A stretch of 64,000 nt of DNA, from NCBI RefSeq assembly GCF_004745635.1, contig NZ_SRLB01000009.1:62001-126000 (forward strand), in the 5' to 3' direction. Source of the stretch: Methylobacterium nonmethylotrophicum (GTDB lineage: Bacteria > Pseudomonadota > Alphaproteobacteria > Rhizobiales > Beijerinckiaceae). Of this stretch, positions 8,359-15,508 are shown in pieces. The notes under the pieces were generated by a model, which saw only the letters and a program-made list of their open reading frames with translations, was not told the DNA's origin and made no database searches. The position numbers and the translations under genes are program-made. Numbering within the stretch: position 1 is the stretch's first letter; every line of letters begins with the position of its first letter.

Positions 8359-8690
8359 AGATCATGCGAGGGGCTGTTTCCAACGGGAGCGGACGTTCAC
8401 GACGGCCGCTTCGCAGCACTCGATCCGGACGGCTCTTCCTGGATGGCCTCGCAGACATTGCAACCGAAGCGCGAGCCATCGTGCACACGATGGCCCTTGA
8501 ACAGCTGATTACTCTACGTTACAGAGTTCTCTGTGATGAAGAGATTTGTGATGACGGCTCCAAACCCGTTCCATGCGCGTGACGATGCCCGTCTCGCTCT
8601 CGCTGCGGCGGAAGATGGCGAGAGCCGCCTGCTCGCCGCTCTCCTCTACGGTCAGGCCAGCCCCTACCTCAACTCTGGGGTGTCGCCTGG
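8359..8690. other. Gap without a supported gene
   Basis: Between repeat copy B and the membrane protein gene no frame shows a domain or convincing start. The motif agcggacgttcac near 8385 recurs inverted as gtgaacgtccgct near 9516, flanking the small gene pair, and may be a remnant of another short repeat. Confidence 0.4.
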
Positions 8691-9134
8691 ATGGCGGGGT
8701 TCGTCGGCACCTTTCTCGCGCCGGAGCGCACGGGCACCATCTGGTCGGCCGTAACGGCCCTGGGTTGGGCAACGACGATGCTTTTTGTTCTTGTGAAACG
8801 CCGCATCAGCCGGGCGCGGCGCTTCGGGCTTGGAATTCGCTACGGTTGCTCGGCGATGCTCATGAGCGCCTATGCCGCGCTCTGGGCCTTCATCCTGCTG
8901 TCCGGGCATGCGAATGCCCTCGGCATCTACGCAGGCACCGTCACCGGCTTCGCCTACCTCATCGCCGGCCTCTGGCGCGGGCGGTTGCTGGCGGTCCTCG
9001 GCGGCGCCTTGACAGTCTTGTTCCTGGCCGGTTTTGCGATGCCGCCCACGGGGTTCCTGCTCTATGCCGGCCTGCTCGGCGGCGGCGGCCTCGTCGCTGC
9101 CGGCCTGCTGTTGGCCCGGCGTGACCCAACCTGA
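8691..9134 (+). CDS. Small membrane protein of unknown function
   Basis: A 147-residue protein with about five hydrophobic segments (for example GTIWSAVTALGWATTMLFVL, YAALWAFILLS, LLAVLGGALTVLFLAGFAM and the Gly/Leu-rich C-terminal helix), so an inner-membrane protein. I recognise no named family. The first in-frame ATG is 8691; the frame is open further upstream, so a GTG or TTG start cannot be ruled out. Its stop overlaps the start of the next gene in TGATG, a sign of translational coupling to the winged-helix regulator. A role tied to that regulator is inference only. Confidence 0.7.
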   Translation: MAGFVGTFLAPERTGTIWSAVTALGWATTMLFVLVKRRISRARRFGLGIRYGCSAMLMSAYAALWAFILLSGHANALGIYAGTVTGFAYLIAGLWRGRLLAVLGGALTVLFLAGFAMPPTGFLLYAGLLGGGGLVAAGLLLARRDPT

Positions 9135-9451
9135 TGCTTGCACAGATGCCTGGCGACCTCGATGCGATCATTCATACGCCGGCACGGCTGCGGATCATGG
9201 CTGCCCTCGCCGCCAGTCCCGAGGGGAGTTTGCTGGAGTTCAAGCGGCTGCGTGCTCTGCTCGGCCTTACGGATGGCAACCTCGGTGCCCACATCGCCAC
9301 GCTCGGAGGCGCGGGCTATGTTGCGGTGACCAAGGATTTTGAGGGGAAGCGTCCACGAACACGGATCGCTGTGACAAAGGCGGGCTATACGGCCTACCTG
9401 GCGCATGTCGCGGCTCTGCGCGCCATCCTCGACGGAGGTGATGTCGGCTGA
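9134..9451 (+). CDS. Winged-helix transcriptional regulator (HTH_27/MarR-like)
   Basis: A 105-residue protein nearly all of which is one winged-helix domain. The order is: helix IIHTPARLRIMAALAA, an acidic turn, helix LLEFKRLRALLGLTDGNLGAHIATLGGAGYV (recognition region), then a wing (VTKDFEGKRPRTRIAVTKAG) and a closing helix. This is the pattern of stand-alone regulators in the winged-helix DNA-binding group related to MarR/ArsR. It begins at the A of the preceding gene's stop codon, so the two are coupled. A DUF2306-like membrane protein follows 273 bases downstream. Ligand and targets are unknown. Confidence 0.85.
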   Translation: MLAQMPGDLDAIIHTPARLRIMAALAASPEGSLLEFKRLRALLGLTDGNLGAHIATLGGAGYVAVTKDFEGKRPRTRIAVTKAGYTAYLAHVAALRAILDGGDVG

Positions 9452-9724
9452 CCTCGCCGGCTGCTTGCGCCAGTCGGATGTGGGAGCGCTCGGCCGGAAC
9501 CAGTCACCGCCGGCGTGAACGTCCGCTTTCGGGACGCGATGGCACAGCTCGCTCGCCACCCTCAACGGCCCTCCGCAAGGTCAAGCTGATTATGTCTCGA
9601 CCCCAAGCGAGCATATCAGCGAGAAGACGCGAACGCGCATCGCTTTCGACGCTCCCCTGGTGATCGATTGCGAGGCTGATCTTCACCCGCCAGGCCATCA
9701 TCACGGAAAATTCCGAGGGAAGGA

Positions 9725-10213
9725 GTGGATGACGTGTCCAGCCTCACCATGCCGGGAATCATTCATACTGTGCTGGCTGCGGCCGGGATCGTGCTCGGTC
9801 TGGTGCAATTCCTGACCCGCAAGCGGGGCAGCCTGCATCGGGCCGTCGGCTACGCGTTCGTCTATGCCATGCTGATCGCGGATTGCGCCGCCCTGCTCGT
9901 CTTCCAGTTCACGGGTGCGTGGAACATCCTGCATTTCGGCGCGCTGACAAGCCTTGCCTGCATGGCTGCAGGCATGTGGCCGGTACTGCGCTCACCCCGG
10001 TGCCCTGACTGGCGCGAGAAACACTATCTGTGGATCTCGTGGTCCTATGTCGGGCTGCTGGCGGCGGCGGCGACCGAACTTGTCGTGCGCACTCTGCCCC
10101 TCAGACATGCGGGCCAGGCCTGGCTCGTGACCTTTGCGGTCACGCTGACCGTGACGCTGGTCGGCCGGTCCCTCATCCTCCGCCATCAACCAGCTGCCAG
10201 GGATCCCGTGTGA
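9725..10213 (+). CDS. DUF2306-like membrane protein
   Basis: A 162-residue protein with four predicted helices and the LVQFLTRKRGSLHRAVGYAF motif typical of DUF2306 proteins, whose function is not established. The GTG at 9725 gives the longest product, but AAGGAG at 9719-9724 then touches the start. The GTG at 9734 has that Shine-Dalgarno nine bases upstream and may be the real start. No intrinsic terminator is obvious after it. It may belong with the two genes upstream, since all run rightward and two of the three are small membrane proteins. Confidence 0.75.
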   Translation: MDDVSSLTMPGIIHTVLAAAGIVLGLVQFLTRKRGSLHRAVGYAFVYAMLIADCAALLVFQFTGAWNILHFGALTSLACMAAGMWPVLRSPRCPDWREKHYLWISWSYVGLLAAAATELVVRTLPLRHAGQAWLVTFAVTLTVTLVGRSLILRHQPAARDPV

Positions 10214-10526
10214 CGTGGCTGGCAGGACCGGCCCGGACAGGGCCCCCGGCAGGGCCGACCCGGGCCGGTCGGCTGGCATCCGCCCACGGCTCGGCCGCGT
10301 ATTACGCTAGGTCCTTGATTCTGCCGCGTTTTCTGCAACGAACCGTTATCCACGTCGCCGGAAGGCGCCCTGGAAGCATTCCGAAGAACAACCGGCCTTC
10401 CCTGCGGCTTGACGGCCACGCAGACCTCGCTTGTGCGGCGATGCCTTGACGGCGATGCCGCACCTGCGAGATGACCCTTCCCAAACGATTGCCGACCCGT
10501 CGACCGCCTTCAGGATTCCTGGCACG
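10214..10526. other. Intergenic region upstream of fpr
   Basis: No gene is supported. The region should carry the fpr promoter. A conserved ferredoxin reductase start sits at 10527, and the frame open upstream of it from 10431 has no family-like residues. GC-rich inverted stretches (ccggcccggacagggc) after 10220 could act as a weak terminator for the upstream gene, without a T run. Confidence 0.4.
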
Positions 10527-11300
10527 ATGAGCAACTTCAACGAGGAGCGCGTCCTGTCCGTCCATCACTGGACCGACTCGCTCTTCAGCTTCCGCACGAC
10601 CCGCGACCCGTCGTTCCGCTTCCGCAACGGCGAGTTCACGATGATCGGCCTCAAGGCCGAGGGCAAGCCGCTGCTGCGCGCCTACAGCGTGGTGAGCGCC
10701 AACTACGAGGACGAGCTGGAGTTCTTCTCCATCAAGGTGCCGAACGGCCCGCTCACCTCCAAGCTGCAGCACCTCAAGGTCGGCGACCCGATCGTGGTCA
10801 GCCGCAAGGCCACCGGCACCCTGGTGCTCGACAACCTGATGCCCGGCCGGCACCTCTACCTGCTCGGCACCGGCACCGGACTCGCGCCGTTCCTGGCGAT
10901 CATCAAGGATCCGGAGACCTACGAGCGCTTCGAGAAGGTGGTGCTCGTCCATGGCTGCCGCCAGGTGCAGGAGCTCGCCTACGGCGAGACGATCACCGAG
11001 ACGCTGCCGAACCACGAGCTGATCGGCGACATGGTCCGCGACCAGCTGGTCTACTACCCGACCGTGACCCGCGAGCCGTTCCGCAACCGCGGCCGCATCA
11101 CCGACCTCATGACCTCGGGCAAGCTCTTCTCCGACATCGGCCTGCCGATGATGACGAAGGAGGACGACCGCTTCATGCTCTGCGGCAGCCCGGACATGAT
11201 TCGCGACACCCGCGACCTCCTGTCGGGGGCCGGCTACGTCGAGGGCAATCACGGCGAGGCCGGCCACTACGTCATCGAGAAGGCCTTCGTCGAGAAGTAG
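10527..11300 (+). CDS. fpr: Ferredoxin--NADP reductase
   Basis: A 257-residue bacterial-type ferredoxin/flavodoxin-NADP+ reductase. It moves electrons between NADPH and ferredoxin or flavodoxin through FAD in the cytoplasm. Visible motifs are RAYSVVS (51-57, FAD binding), GTGTGLAPF (114-122, NADP binding), the LVHGCR strand and FMLCGSP with a short C-terminal tail (HYVIEKAFVEK). The length matches the family when translation starts at MSNFNEERVL. The frame is open 32 codons further upstream but that part is not family-like. The racemase-like gene starts 33 bases downstream. Confidence 0.95.
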   Translation: MSNFNEERVLSVHHWTDSLFSFRTTRDPSFRFRNGEFTMIGLKAEGKPLLRAYSVVSANYEDELEFFSIKVPNGPLTSKLQHLKVGDPIVVSRKATGTLVLDNLMPGRHLYLLGTGTGLAPFLAIIKDPETYERFEKVVLVHGCRQVQELAYGETITETLPNHELIGDMVRDQLVYYPTVTREPFRNRGRITDLMTSGKLFSDIGLPMMTKEDDRFMLCGSPDMIRDTRDLLSGAGYVEGNHGEAGHYVIEKAFVEK

Positions 11301-11333
11301 CCGCGCGCGGGATGCGCCGAGGAGACCGTTTCG

Positions 11334-12056
11334 TTGCGCATCCTGCTCATCAACCCCAACACCACGGCCGCCGTCACCGAGCAGGCGGCGGCGCATGTCC
11401 GACGGCTGATCCCGGGCGAGATCGTGCCGGTCACGGGCCGGTTCGGCGCCCGCTACATCGCGAGCCGCGCGGCGGCCGCGATCGCCGGCCACGCCGCCCT
11501 CGACGCGCTGGCGGCCAACGTCGCGGGATGCGACGCGGTCTACCTCGCCTGCTTCGGCGATCCCGGTCTGCTCGCCCTCAAGGAAGTCTCGCCGGTGCCG
11601 GTCGTCGGCATGGCGGAAGGGGCGCTGCACCTCGCCTGCACCCGGGGGCGGCGGATCGGCATCGTGACCGGCGGCGTCCTGTGGAAGCCGATGCTCGCCG
11701 AGTTCGTGGCGATGCTGGGCCTCTCCGAGCGTCTGGCCGCCATCCGCACCGTCGCGCCGACCGGCGGCGAGATCGCCCGCGACCCCGACGCCGCCCTCGG
11801 CCGCCTCGCGGCCGCCTGCCGCGACTGTGCCGAGATCGACGGGGCCGACGTGGTGGTGCTCGGCGGCGCGGCGCTGGCCGGCCTCGCCGAGCGGGTGCAG
11901 CCGCAGGTGCCGGTGCCGGTGATCTGCTCGGTCGAGGCCGGGGCACGGGCGGTGGTCGCCGCCGCGGGGCTCGCCGGGGCGCGGCCGGCGCTGCCGGCGA
12001 CCGAGAGCGTGGGGCTGTCCGAGGAACTGGCGCGGATGCTGAGCGCCGGAGGCTGA
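11334..12056 (+). CDS. Asp/Glu/hydantoin racemase family protein lacking the second cysteine
   Basis: A 240-residue member of the Asp/Glu/hydantoin racemase superfamily, with the N-terminal RILLINPNTTAAVT motif and the first catalytic Cys73 in YLACFGDPG. The second half-site, which normally reads LGCAGM, here is LGGAALAG with Gly176 in place of Cys, so a classic two-cysteine racemase mechanism is not available. The enzyme may catalyse a one-base reaction or bind without racemising. The start is TTG 11334 with GGAG nine bases upstream, which gives the complete N-terminal strand. It lies 33 bases after fpr and may be co-transcribed. Family is sure; activity is not. Confidence 0.85.
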   Translation: MRILLINPNTTAAVTEQAAAHVRRLIPGEIVPVTGRFGARYIASRAAAAIAGHAALDALAANVAGCDAVYLACFGDPGLLALKEVSPVPVVGMAEGALHLACTRGRRIGIVTGGVLWKPMLAEFVAMLGLSERLAAIRTVAPTGGEIARDPDAALGRLAAACRDCAEIDGADVVVLGGAALAGLAERVQPQVPVPVICSVEAGARAVVAAAGLAGARPALPATESVGLSEELARMLSAGG

Positions 12057-12182
12057 CGCGCGCAGGCTCCCTGCTTTGGGTCAAGCGGTCGCCGGACCAC
12101 CCGGTCTGCGAGCGTGTCGCCGACGCCCTGGCGCCGCCGCTCCCGCCATGCTTCTCTCCGCCGGACAGGGAGAGCCGGCCCC

Positions 12183-12521
12183 ATGCGCACCACACCGATG
12201 ATCCTGGCGGCCGCCGCCCTGCTCGCCGCCCTGCCGGCCCGCGCCCTCGACCTGCGCGACCTGCCGGTCGTCAAGGCGCCCGAGGCCTGCCCGCACGAGG
12301 GGCCCGGCTTCACCCGCCTCGTGCCCGGAGGGCCGTGCACGCGCATCAGCGGCCGGGTGCGGGCCGAGGCCGGCACGCCGGTGCCGGCCCGGCCGGGGCT
12401 TGCGCTCGACGGGGCGCCGAGGGGCGTCGTCAGCGGCGCCGGCCAGGTCGCGATCGACACGCGGACGCAGACCGATTACGGCCCGGCCCGGGCCTATATC
12501 CGCCTCGGCACCGGGCGCTGA
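12183..12521 (+). CDS. Short porin-like exported protein
   Basis: A 112-residue protein with a signal peptide (MRTTPMILAAAALLAALPARAL) followed by VVKAPEACPHEGPGF and GGPCTRISGRVRAE. These match the start of alphaproteobacterial porins: two cysteines bracketing a short loop, then the first barrel strand. It ends with TRTQTDYGPARAYIRLGTG, which resembles a second porin strand. Full-length porins are four or more times longer, so this is either an N-terminal relic with a new stop or a small independent protein. No frame continuing the porin is seen downstream, where the leftward flgN-like gene ends. ATG 12183 begins the signal peptide. Confidence 0.7.
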   Translation: MRTTPMILAAAALLAALPARALDLRDLPVVKAPEACPHEGPGFTRLVPGGPCTRISGRVRAEAGTPVPARPGLALDGAPRGVVSGAGQVAIDTRTQTDYGPARAYIRLGTGR

Positions 12522-12530
12522 CACCGCGCC

Positions 12531-13019
12531 TCACAGGCTGCGCGAGAGCACCAGCGGCACGCTCCGGCGATGGCCGTAGGGCGACGGGGCCGGACGAGTG
12601 CCGTAGCCGATGCCGTAGCCTTGGGGCTCGGCGCTGCGGGTGAGCTCGGCCGAGAGGCTGCGCAACAGACCCTCCGAGATCGCCCGGGCGGTCCCCAGGA
12701 CCGCCTGGTTGGCGGCGACCGCGTCGGAGAACCGCCCGTGGGCCTCCCGCAGGGCGGCGAGGCCCTCGGGGGCGAAGCGGGCGAGCGCCACGGCGTTCGC
12801 CTTCACGGCCTGGAGACCCTGCAGGTAGGCGCCCGACAGCGCGGTCTTCAGCGGCGCCTCGGCCAGGCCCTCCGCGAGGCGCCCGACCCGGATGTGGTCG
12901 CTCTCGCGCCCGAGCAGCACCTCGAGGTCCCGCATGACGCTCAGCGTCTCGGCGACCAGGCGCTCGGCGCCCTCGGCGTCGGCGACCCGGACGGGAGCGG
13001 ACGGGCCCGCCTCAGGCAC
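12531..13019 (-). CDS. FlgN-like flagellar protein (putative export chaperone)
   Basis: A 162-residue, largely helical protein (RLVAETLSVMRDLEVLLGRESDHIRVGRLAEG onward) that starts with GTG at 13019 and overlaps the stop of the rod-binding gene by eight bases, so it is translated with it. Helical segments and position after flgI and a FlgJ-like gene fit the FlgN family, chaperones for the hook-filament junction proteins FlgK and FlgL. Similarity to enteric FlgN is only at pattern level. The C-terminal 35 residues are Arg/Pro/Gly/Tyr-rich and probably disordered. The flagellar link is firm from context; the chaperone role is inference. Confidence 0.7.
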   Translation of the reverse strand: MPEAGPSAPVRVADAEGAERLVAETLSVMRDLEVLLGRESDHIRVGRLAEGLAEAPLKTALSGAYLQGLQAVKANAVALARFAPEGLAALREAHGRFSDAVAANQAVLGTARAISEGLLRSLSAELTRSAEPQGYGIGYGTRPAPSPYGHRRSVPLVLSRSL

Positions 13020-13359
13020 CGGCGCCTCCCTGCAGGCGCAGCATCTCGCGCATCACCTGGTCGCCGATGCCGACGCCGCCGCTCTGCACGATCGACTGGG
13101 CGTATTCCTTGTTGAGCATCGACCGGTAGATCCCGCCGCCGGTGCCGTTCTCGCCGAGCGGGCCGTCGGTGCCCTGCGAGCGGTTGAGGACGTCGAGGCT
13201 CTGCTCCAGGAACATCGACTCGAAGTCCTTGGCGGTCTTCTGGATCTTGGACTTGTCGCCGGTGAGGGCCGACAGCCCGGAGGTGACGGCGCCGGCGAGG
13301 GCCTGGCCGGCCGCCAGGCCGGCGGAGGCCGCGAGGGGAGCGAGTGGGATCATCGGCAA
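13012..13359 (-). CDS. FlgJ-type rod-binding protein (short form)
   Basis: A 115-residue protein corresponding only to the rod-binding domain of FlgJ: KTAKDFESMFLEQSLDVLNRS, an acidic GPLGENGTGGGIYRSMLNKEYAQSI segment, and the final GIGDQVMREMLRLQ. The muramidase domain of enteric FlgJ is absent, as is usual in alphaproteobacteria, where a separate enzyme opens the peptidoglycan. It acts in the periplasm as a cap for rod assembly. It lies 64 bases after flgI and overlaps the flgN-like gene, so these three form one leftward operon. Confidence 0.9.
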   Translation of the reverse strand: MPMIPLAPLAASAGLAAGQALAGAVTSGLSALTGDKSKIQKTAKDFESMFLEQSLDVLNRSQGTDGPLGENGTGGGIYRSMLNKEYAQSIVQSGGVGIGDQVMREMLRLQGGAGA

Positions 13360-13423
13360 TGACCTCGGGATCGGGAGGGACGAGGAAGAGTGGCGAGGGG
13401 GCGGGGCGCAGGGCTGACCGGCG

Positions 13424-14536
13424 TCACATCACCTCGATGTCGGCCTGGAGGGCGCCGGAGGCCTTGATGGCCTGGAGGATCGAGATCAGGTCGCGCGGGC
13501 CGATGCCGAGCGCGTTGAGCCCGTCGACCAGCTCGCGCAGGGTCACGCCCTCCTTGACCAGGGCGAGCTTGTTCTTCTCGCCGGCATCGACCTTGAGGGC
13601 GGTGCGCGGCACCACCACCGTCTCGCCGTTGGAGAACGGCGCCGGCTGGCTCACCTGCGGCGTCTCGGTGATGGTGACGGTGAGGTTGCCCTGCGCCACC
13701 GCCACGGTGGAGACCCGCACGTCGCGGCCCATCACGATGATGCCGGAGCGCTCGTCGATCACCACCCGGGCGGTCTGGTCCGGCTCGACCTTGAGCTGCT
13801 CGACCTCGGTGAGCAGCCGGATCATGTTGCCCTGGTAGCGCGCCGGCACCTGCAGGGTGACGGTGGAGGGGTCGGTCGGCTCGGCGGTGTCGGCGCCCAT
13901 GAAGTCGTTGATCGCCGCGGCGATGCGCTTCGAGGTGGTGAAGTCCGGGTTGCGCAGCGAGAGCCGCAGGCACTTCTGCTCGTTGAGCTTGAACGCGATC
14001 TCGCGCTCGATCACCGCGCCGTTGGCGATGCGCCCGTTGGTCGGCACGCCGCGGGTGATCTTGGCCGCGTCCCCCTCGGCCTGGAAGCCCGCGATGGCGA
14101 GCGACCCTTGCGCCACCGCGTAGGCCTCGCCGTCGGCGCCGAGCAGCGGCGTCACGAGCAGCGTGCCGCCCTGGAGCGACTTGGCGTCGCCGAGCGAGGA
14201 GACCGTGACGTCGATCCGCGTGCCCTGCGCCGCGAAGGGGGGGAGGTTCGCCGTCACCATCACGGCGGCGAGGTTGGCGGTGCGCATGGTGGCGCCGCGG
14301 GTGTTGACCCCGAGCCGCTCCAGCATCGCCTGGACCGACTGCTTGGTGAAGGGCGCGTTGTTGAGCGTGTCGCCGGTGCCGTTGAGCCCGACCACGATGC
14401 CGTAGCCGATGAGCTGGTTGGTCCGCATCCCCTCGACGCTGGCGAGGTCCTTCACCCGCGACAGGGCGAGGGCGGGCCGGGCCGCCAGGACGGGAAGGAG
14501 GGCGAGAAGCATGAGGACGAGGAGGCGGAGGCGCAT
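13424..14536 (-). CDS. flgI: Flagellar P-ring protein FlgI
   Basis: A 370-residue P-ring subunit, which assembles in the periplasm around the rod at the peptidoglycan layer. It has a Sec signal (MRLRLLVLMLLALLPVLAARPALAL) and then the strongly conserved start SRVKDLASVEGMRTNQLIGYGIVVGLNGTGD (a single continuous block at residues 26-57), plus TPLLGADGEAYAVAQG and the C-terminal region LVDGLNALGIGPRDLISILQAIKASGAL. Length matches the family. ATG 14536 begins the signal peptide; the open frame upstream is not family-like. It is divergent from fliX with shared regulatory DNA between them. Confidence 0.97.
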   Translation of the reverse strand: MRLRLLVLMLLALLPVLAARPALALSRVKDLASVEGMRTNQLIGYGIVVGLNGTGDTLNNAPFTKQSVQAMLERLGVNTRGATMRTANLAAVMVTANLPPFAAQGTRIDVTVSSLGDAKSLQGGTLLVTPLLGADGEAYAVAQGSLAIAGFQAEGDAAKITRGVPTNGRIANGAVIEREIAFKLNEQKCLRLSLRNPDFTTSKRIAAAINDFMGADTAEPTDPSTVTLQVPARYQGNMIRLLTEVEQLKVEPDQTARVVIDERSGIIVMGRDVRVSTVAVAQGNLTVTITETPQVSQPAPFSNGETVVVPRTALKVDAGEKNKLALVKEGVTLRELVDGLNALGIGPRDLISILQAIKASGALQADIEVM

Positions 14537-14677
14537 GATGGGGTCCCGAAACTCGGGCGTCCTGCTGCCAGGACCGTGCCAGGCCCGAAGCCGGGCGTAA
14601 GTGTCTGGTAAGGTTACCGATCCGTTTCCGGCCGGGCGGCCCGGGGGGCGGTCAGGACCCGGTCGTTTTGGCCCGGC

Positions 14678-14690
14678 GGCAAGTTCTGCC
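14678..14690. promoter_or_regulatory. Inverted repeat GGCA-N5-TGCC in the flgI/fliX promoter region
   Basis: The sequence ggcaagttctgcc is an inverted repeat and is followed by gcc. The same layout (ggcagaatttgccgcc) occurs in the flgF/fliL region at 22537-22549. In both places it lies immediately left of a CtrA-like site. It may bind a flagellar activator such as the FlbD/FliX system, but that is inference. Confidence 0.5.
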
Positions 14691-14696
14691 GCCTCG

Positions 14697-14712
14697 TTTA
14701 CGGCCCGTTCAC
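14697..14712 (+). promoter_or_regulatory. Degenerate CtrA-like site in the flgI/fliX promoter region
   Basis: TTTA-cggcccg-TTCAC keeps the exact N7 spacing of the CtrA consensus TTAA-N7-TTAAC with one mismatch in each half. It lies 57 bases upstream of fliX ATG and 161 bases upstream of flgI ATG, and has the same distance relation to the GGCA-N5-TGCC palindrome as the perfect site before fliL. Confidence 0.5.
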
Positions 14713-14768
14713 CATACTGGGGCGAGGTTCGACGGGTCTTCACCGCCCCCGTGACCCGGACACCCCTC

Positions 14769-15185
14769 ATGCGCGTCGATACCCGCCTCGCGGCCGCCCC
14801 CCTGTCGGGGGCCGGTCCGCGCTCCCTGCAGGCAGGCGGCCTCTTCACGCTCGGAGCGGAGGCCACCCGGGTGCCGACCAGCGCCGGCAGCGCCGTCCCG
14901 CTCGCGGGCCTGGGCGCCATCCTGACCCTGCAGAGCCAGGACGAGGTGCCGGCCGAGCGCCGCCGCCGGGCGACCAAGCGCGGCCACGACATCCTGGACG
15001 CCCTCGACCGCCTGAAGGCCGCCTTGCTCGGCGGCCGCGTCGCCGCGGCCGAGCTTCAGGCGATCGCCGGCCGCCTCGCCGAGCGCGGCGGCGGCACCGG
15101 AGATCCCCGCCTCGACGACCTTCTGGCCCAGATCGACCTGCGGGCGCAGGTGGAGCTGGCCAAGCTCGGGATGGCGGGAGGCTGA
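14769..15185 (+). CDS. fliX: Flagellar assembly regulator FliX
   Basis: A 138-residue homologue of FliX, which in Caulobacter couples assembly of the early flagellum to the activator FlbD. The N-terminal part is short and Ala/Gly-rich. The C-terminal two-thirds reads RRRRATKRGHDILDALDRLK, a central helix, then GDPRLDDLLAQIDLRAQVELAKLG, the conserved end of the family. The ATG at 14769 follows the regulatory DNA; the frame is open upstream but not family-like. The divergent arrangement with flgI is the same as in Caulobacter. No flbD gene is in this window. Confidence 0.88.
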   Translation: MRVDTRLAAAPLSGAGPRSLQAGGLFTLGAEATRVPTSAGSAVPLAGLGAILTLQSQDEVPAERRRRATKRGHDILDALDRLKAALLGGRVAAAELQAIAGRLAERGGGTGDPRLDDLLAQIDLRAQVELAKLGMAGG

Positions 15186-15238
15186 CGCTGGGCCGGAGCG
15201 CCGCACGTCGCGATGCGAGCCTGGCGCGATCCATCCAG

Positions 15239-15427
15239 GTGATCGCCGCGCAGGTCGGCACGATCCAGGCCGGCACCGGCAGAGCCGTGCGGGTCAGCGT
15301 CTCGGTCGAGGAGAGCGTCCTGCGCCGGATCGGCCAGGCCGCCGCCCTCCGGGGCGAGACCCGGTCCGGCATCCTCGTGGCCGCCGCCAAGGCGCGGCTG
15401 GCGGAGGGGGCGGCCACCGGCCGTTGA
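15239..15427 (+). CDS. Short ribbon-helix-helix-like protein, possible HicB-type remnant
   Basis: The frame starting at GTG 15239 gives 62 residues. The segment VRVSVSVEESVLRRIGQAAALRGETRSGILVAAAKARLA has the strand-helix-helix pattern of ribbon-helix-helix DNA-binding domains, with the TRSG turn seen at the C-terminus of HicB antitoxins. The HicB N-terminal domain and any toxin partner are absent, and the 20-odd residues before the domain look random. It may be a stand-alone small regulator or the leftover of an antitoxin gene. No clear Shine-Dalgarno. Confidence 0.45.
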   Translation: MIAAQVGTIQAGTGRAVRVSVSVEESVLRRIGQAAALRGETRSGILVAAAKARLAEGAATGR

Positions 15428-15508
15428 TGCGGCCGATCCGACACGACGGCGCCCGTTTGCGGACGAGCGGCCTTGCGGCCGCCGGAGACCTGAGCCACTC
15501 CGGCCACG

